Below are positions 58,190 to 64,000 of a stretch of DNA of 64,000 nt, piece after piece. The stretch's first letter is position 1. Every line of letters begins with the position of its first letter. Made by a program: the position numbers and the translations under genes. Source of the stretch: Xenopus tropicalis. Lineage: Eukaryota; Chordata; Amphibia; Anura; Pipidae. Below the pieces are notes generated by a model. The model saw nothing but the letters and a program-made list of their open reading frames with translations, ran no database searches and was not told where the DNA came from. The stretch spans positions 46,749,142 to 46,813,141 of the forward strand of contig NC_030677.2 of NCBI RefSeq assembly GCF_000004195.4. The letters are read 5' to 3'.

Positions 58190-58410
58190 GCCAAAGCCCA
58201 ATGGTCATTCTTTTGCTCAAGTTTTTTTCTCATTCTAAATGCAATAAAGTCTATGGGTGTTTTTTTTTCAATTATTTTCATTTTCCAAAATGCATAAAAG
58301 TCGATGGGCAATTTTGCTCATTCCTACCTCACAACTTTTTTTTGTATGTGTGCAGTTTTTTTTTGTGCGTGTGACTTTTGTTGTCAAGTTTTTTTCAAGG
58401 TCAATTCTTG
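58190..58410. mobile_element. Decayed hAT-MITE-like region
   Basis: AAAGTCTATGGGTGTTTTTT, AAAGTCGATGGGCAATTTTG and CTCATTCCTACC resemble interior and end words of the TAGTGATG family. Ends not defined. Confidence 0.35.
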
Positions 58411-58515
58411 TTTGGAGACTTCAATGAATCACAAACATCTGTTGTGCTCTTTGATAGAATCCTGACCAACTATGGGTTTAGAAACACTTATCTATGAATG
58501 TTGTATTGATATATA

Positions 58516-58849
58516 CAGGTATGGGACCTGTTATCCAGAATGCTCAGGACCTGGGGTTTTCGGGATAAGGGATCTTTCTATAATTTGGATCTCCTTAACT
58601 TAAGTCTGTTAAAAATCATTTAAGTATTGAATAAACCCAGTAGGACTGTTTTTCCTCCAATAAGGATTAATTATATCTTAGTTGGGATCAAGTACAATGT
58701 TCTGATTTATTATAACAGAGAAATTATAACAGAGAAATCAGTTTTAAGAATTAGAATTATTTGCTTATAATGGAGTCTATGGGAGATGGCCTTCCCCCAA
58801 TTCGGATCTTTCTGGATAATGGGTTTCCAGATAAGTGATCCCATACCTG
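58516..58849 (+). mobile_element. TA-flanked MITE (CAGGTATGGGA family), full length
   Basis: 334 bp from CAGGTATGGGACCTGTTATC to GTGATCCCATACCTG, with TA at 58514-58515 and 58850-58851. A short internal duplication AACAGAGAAATTATAACAGA occurs near 58715. Confidence 0.88.
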
Positions 58850-58851
58850 TA

Positions 58852-60544
58852 ATATTACATTCATTAATATGAATAAAAAGTGATATGTAGATAAACAAGA
58901 TATACCCTATTTTAATAAATTATACTTTTTTACAAACAAATAAATTGAAAGCAAACCTTACCTCTCCTTTGTCTCTTACCATCCTATATATAACCTTATG
59001 GACAGATCTGTCTATTGGTCTTTGATATATTTCTTTATTTATTAAATTAGTAAAAAAAAGGTACCTCCAAGTATGACTTATACAATAATATATGCGTGAT
59101 ATCAGCATTCTTTATGGCGCACTAACCTAAGATGTTAATGTGCTGCAAGTTACTGCAAAACAAAACACCATAAATATGTAACACTATGACAACCAAAAGA
59201 GATTAATCTTTTCTTGTGCATTTTATAATGCCTTTAGCCAGAGACAAGGTCCAAAGGTGGCATGCAGGGTATAAATATTTACCATACAAAACAAATCTAA
59301 TGTGGAATTAAACATACATTGTCTCACTATTTCTGTATTTGTTATTGCACTACTGCCCTGTCTGCTCTGTACCACATATCTGCAAACACAAATGACAGAA
59401 CTATGTAATTACTAACACTTGCAAATTCAAGGTCATTGAATGATCAACATCTGCCTTAGCCCAAGAGACAAGCACATAACACTTCGATGCTTTGCAGAAT
59501 TTCTTTAGGCCTTTAGAGTAGCAAGGTTTTTTTTTATTAATATCATCCTGGAAGCTTTCTGGAAATCATAACATGCATTTGCTTATGCGCTGACAACAAT
59601 CATTTGCATTCCTGCTGAGATCCTATAGATTTTAGCATTGGTGTGCACAGAACTGTTTGTCAGTCACTGAGATTTGGATATGCTTTGATTTACATAGACT
59701 TCACTTCTGAGGAAACGTCCATAGGCATATACTGATTGACATTTTTTTTAAATGTTGAACAGGTAATGTCACAAGAAAATAGAAGCACAGAACTGTCACA
59801 TCCGAACTTTTCAGCAAATACTGGAATTCAGCAATTGTGTTCTGAACATTAATTTTTAAAGCTATACAAAAGTTAAATGTTGCATTTTAGAAATCATGCA
59901 AGAAGTGACAGATTTTGGTTTCTTTTAAACTTTTCTACAAGTCACTTGTGTAGTTTTGTAGCTAATGTTTTTACCAAGCTTATAGACTAAAACCACTCAT
60001 ATGTGATCTGTATTACTCTCAGTGGAGTGTTGTGAACTAACAGTCTGACTTTGTACTACACTCAGCTGAATAATTTAACCTTGATGACAATTAGGCCTTA
60101 TTTACTTAAGTGATTTAGCTTTTGCTGGAGGTCTAATTGGATGCTTTGGATATCAATCGTTTATATCTAATAACCACTCAACGCTTACTCCCTAAATAAG
60201 GCAACATTGTAACTTACTGCAGCTTTGGTACTGCACATTCAATTATCTGTCTGTATGGTTTGAAAACTTGAATGTCTGGTGCAAAAAAACCTGAAAACTC
60301 AAATGTAAAAAAATTGCCATCTAAAAAGCCTGTCAATGGGAGTTGTCATAGGCAAAGTTAAGCCATATTCTCAAACTCAAATTTTTCAAGTTTTTATTCA
60401 AACAGTTTTCCTTATTGATAAATAAGTGTCCATTCAATATGCGAGTTTATTCGTTTCAAATTCACAAATTCGAAAAAGAACACGTAAGCCCCTAGATGTC
60501 TATATTCATGGTTTATTTTGATTTAAAATGCATTATATTGTGAG
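58852..60544. other. Unassigned DNA, possible conserved block at 59400-59750
   Basis: No gene. The 59400-59750 stretch is repeat-free with an exact octamer word ATTTGCAT next to AACAAT (59597-59610 region) and a second ATGCATTTGC nearby. Bases 60280-60490 contain decayed repeat-like text (AACTCAAATTTTTCAAG). Confidence 0.35.
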
Positions 60545-60836
60545 TGGTGATCCCCAACCAGAGGCTCATTAACAACATATTGCTCACCAAGCCCTTTAAT
60601 GTTTCTCTCAGTGGCCTCAAAGTATTGGCCAATTTTTAAATTTCTGGCTTGGAGGCAAGTTTTGAAAGCCCAAAGACACAGTTTTACTCCAAGCAGAGCC
60701 CCCTGTAGGCCAGCAGTCAACATGGGGCTATCAAATAGCCAATCACAGTGCTTATTTGGCATCCCTAAAGAACTTTTGTCATGATTGTGTGGCTCACTAA
60801 CACTTTTTGCATCTGAGTGTGGCTCACGATTACCAT
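60545..60836 (-). mobile_element. Charlie-like hAT MITE, reverse copy
   Basis: GGTGATCCCCAACCAGAGGC on the left, then AGTGGCCTCAAAGTATTGGC, GGAGGCAAGTTTTGAAAGCC and GAGTGTGGCTCACGATTACC. Same block order as 56662-56939. Open frames here on both strands are incidental. Confidence 0.7.
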
Positions 60837-60901
60837 ATAGGTCAATTATCATTTAAGTATATAACATCAAGGGGTATTCTTTACATATTCTGATCTTACA
60901 T

Positions 60902-60985
60902 TATATATATATATATATGTGTATAGCTTATACATGTAGTATAATAAGAATTATTAGCTAGGTTTTTATAGTACATATATATACA
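60902..60985. repeat. TA-rich simple tract
   Basis: Interrupted TATATA tracts at 60902-60918 and near 60975. Confidence 0.8.
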
Positions 60986-61080
60986 TTATATTTAAACAAT
61001 GCAAAAGAAGGCCACTCACAGGCCTTCTTCTAAAGCTTTATTTTTCTCAACATTTCAGTCCCCCACTGGGACCTTTGCCG
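60986..61080 (-). mobile_element. Retroelement end fragment (GGCCACTCACAGGCC...CATTTCAGTCCC)
   Basis: GCCACTCACAGGCCTTCTTC, TAAAGCTTTATTTTTCTCAA and CATTTCAGTCCCCCACTGGG follow the same order as the piece at 18498-18596 (CGGCACTCACAGGC...TTCTTTATTAG...CGTTTCAG), and both abut TA tracts. Confidence 0.45.
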
Positions 61081-61277
61081 GGAGCATAAAAAAAGTCACG
61101 GTCACATAAAAATAAATACATTTGTGTCAAAAACGCAGTGGTTTCTTCAAAAAAGTTGCATGCATCGAAAAAAGTTGCATAGTAGCCACATTTCATTAAT
61201 TTTTCAGCATTTTATGAATTTTTCTGCAGTTTCGCAAATTTTTCAACGAAGGAAAAAGGAACAGATTCACTCATAGC
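61081..61277 (+). mobile_element. hAT MITE fragment (TAGTGATG family)
   Basis: AAAAAAGTCACGGTCACATA, TTGCATGCATCGAAAAAAGT and AACAGATTCACTCAT are family blocks. The right terminus is worn (TCATAGCA) and the left is joined to the retroelement fragment. Confidence 0.6.
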
Positions 61278-62198
61278 AACAGTTTACCCAGACATGCAAG
61301 TAGTGCAGAAAGACATAAAATGTGTTGGAAAAAGAAATATCAGTAGGAAAAAGGAATAACAGAAATTATATATTATAATATTAGAAAAAAAGGAAAAGAT
61401 GCCACACAGAGAAAGCCACATGAAACAGAATGAAGAGGTAGAGATACCCTCGTACGCCATACCCTTTTGGAGAGCAAATGGGTCACAGGACTTCTCCAAG
61501 TCAAACCATATGTTCTTTAAATCCCACTTTGGCTTATGGTGTTATTTTAAATAATGTTTATACTGGACTTTTAAATGATAAGGAACTAGCTCTTTATATG
61601 GAAAATTTAAGAGTTAATCTTGCCAAAAACAACATTTTCTGAATCTAGTACTGTACTTTGTAGACTTTTCCAAATTGATAGAACCATGTTCCTGTGAAAT
61701 TACAGGTTTGTTAGCAATAATAGTTTTTACCTTTTAAAATACACAACAAATAATCATTTGCAAGTAATGTGTGACTGTCTATTAGTCTCTGAATAAAGAA
61801 GTGTGATGCAGAATCAAATTTCCTTTAAAAAGTGTCATTGCTATTAATTAATTAGCTGTTCTCTAAAATCTTAACAGGCATAATAATGAATGTATGCGCT
61901 GTTTACGTGAACATATTGCACTTTCCTCACCATTCATGTTGGGAAAGTGCAAATAAATTAATGTCAGGTTTTATTAATTCCTTAACTATTAACAAAATAG
62001 TATGTAATTACAGAACAAGTAGTTTTAATTACAGTATAAAGTGAATAAAATAATAAATCATTCTTTTTAATTTGTAACATTTTTATTGTATTAATTTAAA
62101 GTATTTCTTGAGTGATCTACATGATTCTTCCTTGTCAAATTATCCACTTCTAGGCTTAACAGCAATATACTCTTCTGATCTCTCTATTTATATATATG
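61278..62198. other. Unassigned AT-rich DNA
   Basis: Nothing gene-like is seen. Confidence 0.45.
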
Positions 62199-62200
62199 TA

Positions 62201-62498
62201 CAGGTATGGGACCTGTTATCTAGAATGTTTAGGGGTTTACAATTTCGATCTCCATGCTTTGTCTACGAAAATTAATGAAACATTAATTAAGTCCAATAAG
62301 ATTGTGTTTCCTCTCATAAGGGTAAATTACATCTTCATTAGGATTAAATAAAAGACACTGTTTTATTATTACAAAGAAAAAGGAAATCATTTTCAAAAAT
62401 GAGAATAATTTGATTAAAATGCAGCCTATGGGAGATGGCCATTCTGTAAATTGGAGATTTCTGGATAACAGGATTGTGGATAATGGATTCCATACCTG
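62201..62498 (+). mobile_element. TA-flanked MITE (CAGGTATGGGA family), decayed
   Basis: It starts CAGGTATGGGACCTGTTATC after TA and ends ATTCCATACCTG followed by GA (TA mutated). The interior is recognisable but diverged. Confidence 0.78.
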
Positions 62499-62514
62499 GA
62501 TTTATAGTGTATAT

Positions 62515-62605
62515 TATATTTGCTGATGATGATCCTATATGGATTGAAACGCGTAGATATTTTTATTTAAATAAACGTTATTCTTTTTTGGATATACATG
62601 CCGTG
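62515..62605 (+). ncRNA. Hammerhead-ribozyme-like core relic in retroelement tail
   Basis: CTGATGA (62523-62529) is followed after one unpaired base by a 5-bp helix GATCC/GGATT closed by the loop TATAT, then GAAAC (62546-62550), then GCGTA, which allows a 2-bp stem III with a cleavage-type base after GT. That is the order CUGAUGA - stem II - GAAA - stem III of hammerhead ribozymes. Stem I flanks (TATATTTG against GATATTTT) pair poorly and stem II has an extra T, so it is probably inactive. The following ATAAACGTTATTC and GCCGTGAGTACTTTC words suggest a repeated retroelement tail. Penelope-like elements are known to carry such motifs; the link here is inference. Confidence 0.45.
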
Positions 62606-63360
62606 AGTACTTTCTATGGACTATGTATATTATATTTATATATATTTTGACAGTTTGGAGATATAGATGCATGCAGCAAGTTTTCACATTTTGTCTTGCC
62701 ATGTCCAGACAACATTGTTTGAGTGTTAAATCCTGCCTCTAGATGGTGTAAGAGTGCAGAGACTTGCAAGCAAAACACAATAGATAATGCCATAGACTGT
62801 GTGCCACCTGGTGGCAACATTTTTTTTCCTTGTGTTTACCGGAAGAGACATAATGCATAATACATAATACATGGTAAAGGCATTTGGCTGCAACTGTACC
62901 AATGTCCACACTTTGTCCCTTGGGAATAGCCATAACATTTGAGATGTAGAATAGCTCCCAGCTTTCTTTATTGCACTGGGCATCAGGTACTGAACTGGAG
63001 TCTGTATTCTTCATTATAAATTTCCTCAAAACCCATCAAAAGAGTCCATTTTTCTGGATCTTCTCACAGAAACAGATATTGCTCTATAACCAAACTACAG
63101 TATATCTGTTCTAAAAGGCAAAATGGTTCCACTTCAGATGATATGTCTGTTACCAAAATAATCACCAAACCAAGAACAAGAGTAACTATTTTAAAATAGT
63201 TTCTAACCTGCTTAAATAGATGCTTGTGGTTTGGAATGTCTATAATTTAATGAACATGCAATGACCATATTATGGACTGCAGTCAAACAGTGACATGTTA
63301 GGTATGTATGTTAGTATATAAATAGCTCTGTAAGAGTGTGTGTATATATGTCCTCTGGGG
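62606..63360. other. Unassigned DNA
   Basis: Overlapping minus-strand frames at 62614-63029 lack recognisable domains. Confidence 0.45.
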
Positions 63361-63365
63361 TTCAC

Positions 63366-63424
63366 TTGGAAGGGTTGAACTTGATGGAGTTTGGTCTTTT
63401 TTAAACCCAGCTTTACTATGTAAA
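63366..63424 (+). mobile_element. CR1-like LINE 3'-tail fragment
   Basis: GGGTTGAACTTGATGGAGTT and TTACTATGTAA match the 3' end of the minus-strand LINE at 41391 (GGTTGAACTTGATAGAGGTG...TTACTATGTTAC) in the opposite orientation. Confidence 0.7.
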
Positions 63425-64000
63425 TAGAATGAGCAGCACCTTTTACACAATGCAGACACTCATACCTAGTGGTTCCTTGCTATCATACTGTGCAGTGGCT
63501 TTTTTTTCACCGTAAACTTTTGTTAGGTCCAATTGGTGCTACTATAAAAAGAGTTAATTATTTTCCTCTCTCAAAAAGTAGCCGTTCTGTTATGAATTCT
63601 AGTGTACATTCTAACTATCATTATAACAGAGAATTCAGAGAACTGGTCAAAGATTCTAACATAAAATCAGACTGCTTATAATGTTTTACATAATTTCGAG
63701 CAATTACAATAATTATGATGATTTGCAAGGCAAACAAACTAACCCTACCACAGTTTAATATATGTAATTTTATTTAAAAAATAGTAACTGAAAAATGCTC
63801 AGTGGCTAATTAGAAGTGCATAAACAATGGAACATTTAGGAAAAAGGAAGGTAAAGGAAGTTCCTTTTATCCTTAATATATTATAGATGGCCCTTTCCTA
63901 TTCATCTTCCATTTTGATTTCAAAACTAGTTGTCATGGTAATTTACCCAACAACCAGATAGCAGTTTAAATTCATAGCTGCAATACAAAAATCTGTATAA
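63425..64000. other. Unassigned AT-rich DNA
   Basis: Nothing gene-like is seen to the window edge. Confidence 0.45.

Overview
The window looks like non-coding vertebrate nuclear DNA, most likely from a Xenopus frog. It is AT-rich and has no convincing protein-coding exon, tRNA or rRNA gene, CRISPR array or bacterial-type operon. The species call rests on the repeat families. TTAA-target MITEs of the Xenopus T2 type, a CAGGTATGGGA-ended TA-flanked MITE, TAGTGATGRGCGAA-ended hAT MITEs and CR1/L2-like LINE relics are all dense here. Family names come from memory of such elements and from terminal repeats and target-site duplications (TSDs) read in the sequence; no database search was run.

Layout. 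1-9.5 kb: a multi-hairpin TTAA-type MITE at the left edge, a full TA-flanked MITE at 974, a LINE reverse-transcriptase relic with an inverted duplication at 2.7-3.25 kb, T2-type pieces at 3.6 and 7.15 kb (the latter with a perfect 32-bp hairpin), and otherwise unannotated AT-rich DNA. 9.6-19.7 kb: a GGGGCAC-ended MITE at 9.6 kb, a Charlie-like hAT with an 8-bp TSD at 12.4 kb, a TA microsatellite, a T2-type element at 16.27-18.18 kb carrying a second MITE that itself carries eighteen 52-bp minisatellite units, and a near-complete multi-hairpin element at 19.35 kb. 20-33.2 kb: a 956-bp hAT element with an exact 8-bp TSD, several small hAT MITEs, a three-level nest of transposons at 29.8-30.6 kb, and a second minisatellite-bearing MITE at 31.7-33.2 kb with nineteen 52-bp units in the opposite orientation. 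33.2-45.6 kb: further hAT and TA-flanked MITEs, a minus-strand LINE 3' end at 41.4-42.3 kb, and a plus-strand LINE interrupted by a hAT at 43.2-45.2 kb. 45.6-64 kb: mostly unassigned DNA with scattered MITEs, candidate conserved non-coding blocks near 52.2-53.0 and 59.4-59.75 kb (inferred by eye), and a hammerhead-ribozyme-like core relic at 62.52 kb.

No genes act together here. The biology is transposon history: target choice (TA, TTAA, 3-bp TWA-like, 8-bp hAT), nesting order, and a minisatellite amplified inside one MITE family. I found no previously undescribed functional system. The most distinctive structure is the pair of inverted 52-bp arrays about 14.5 kb apart.
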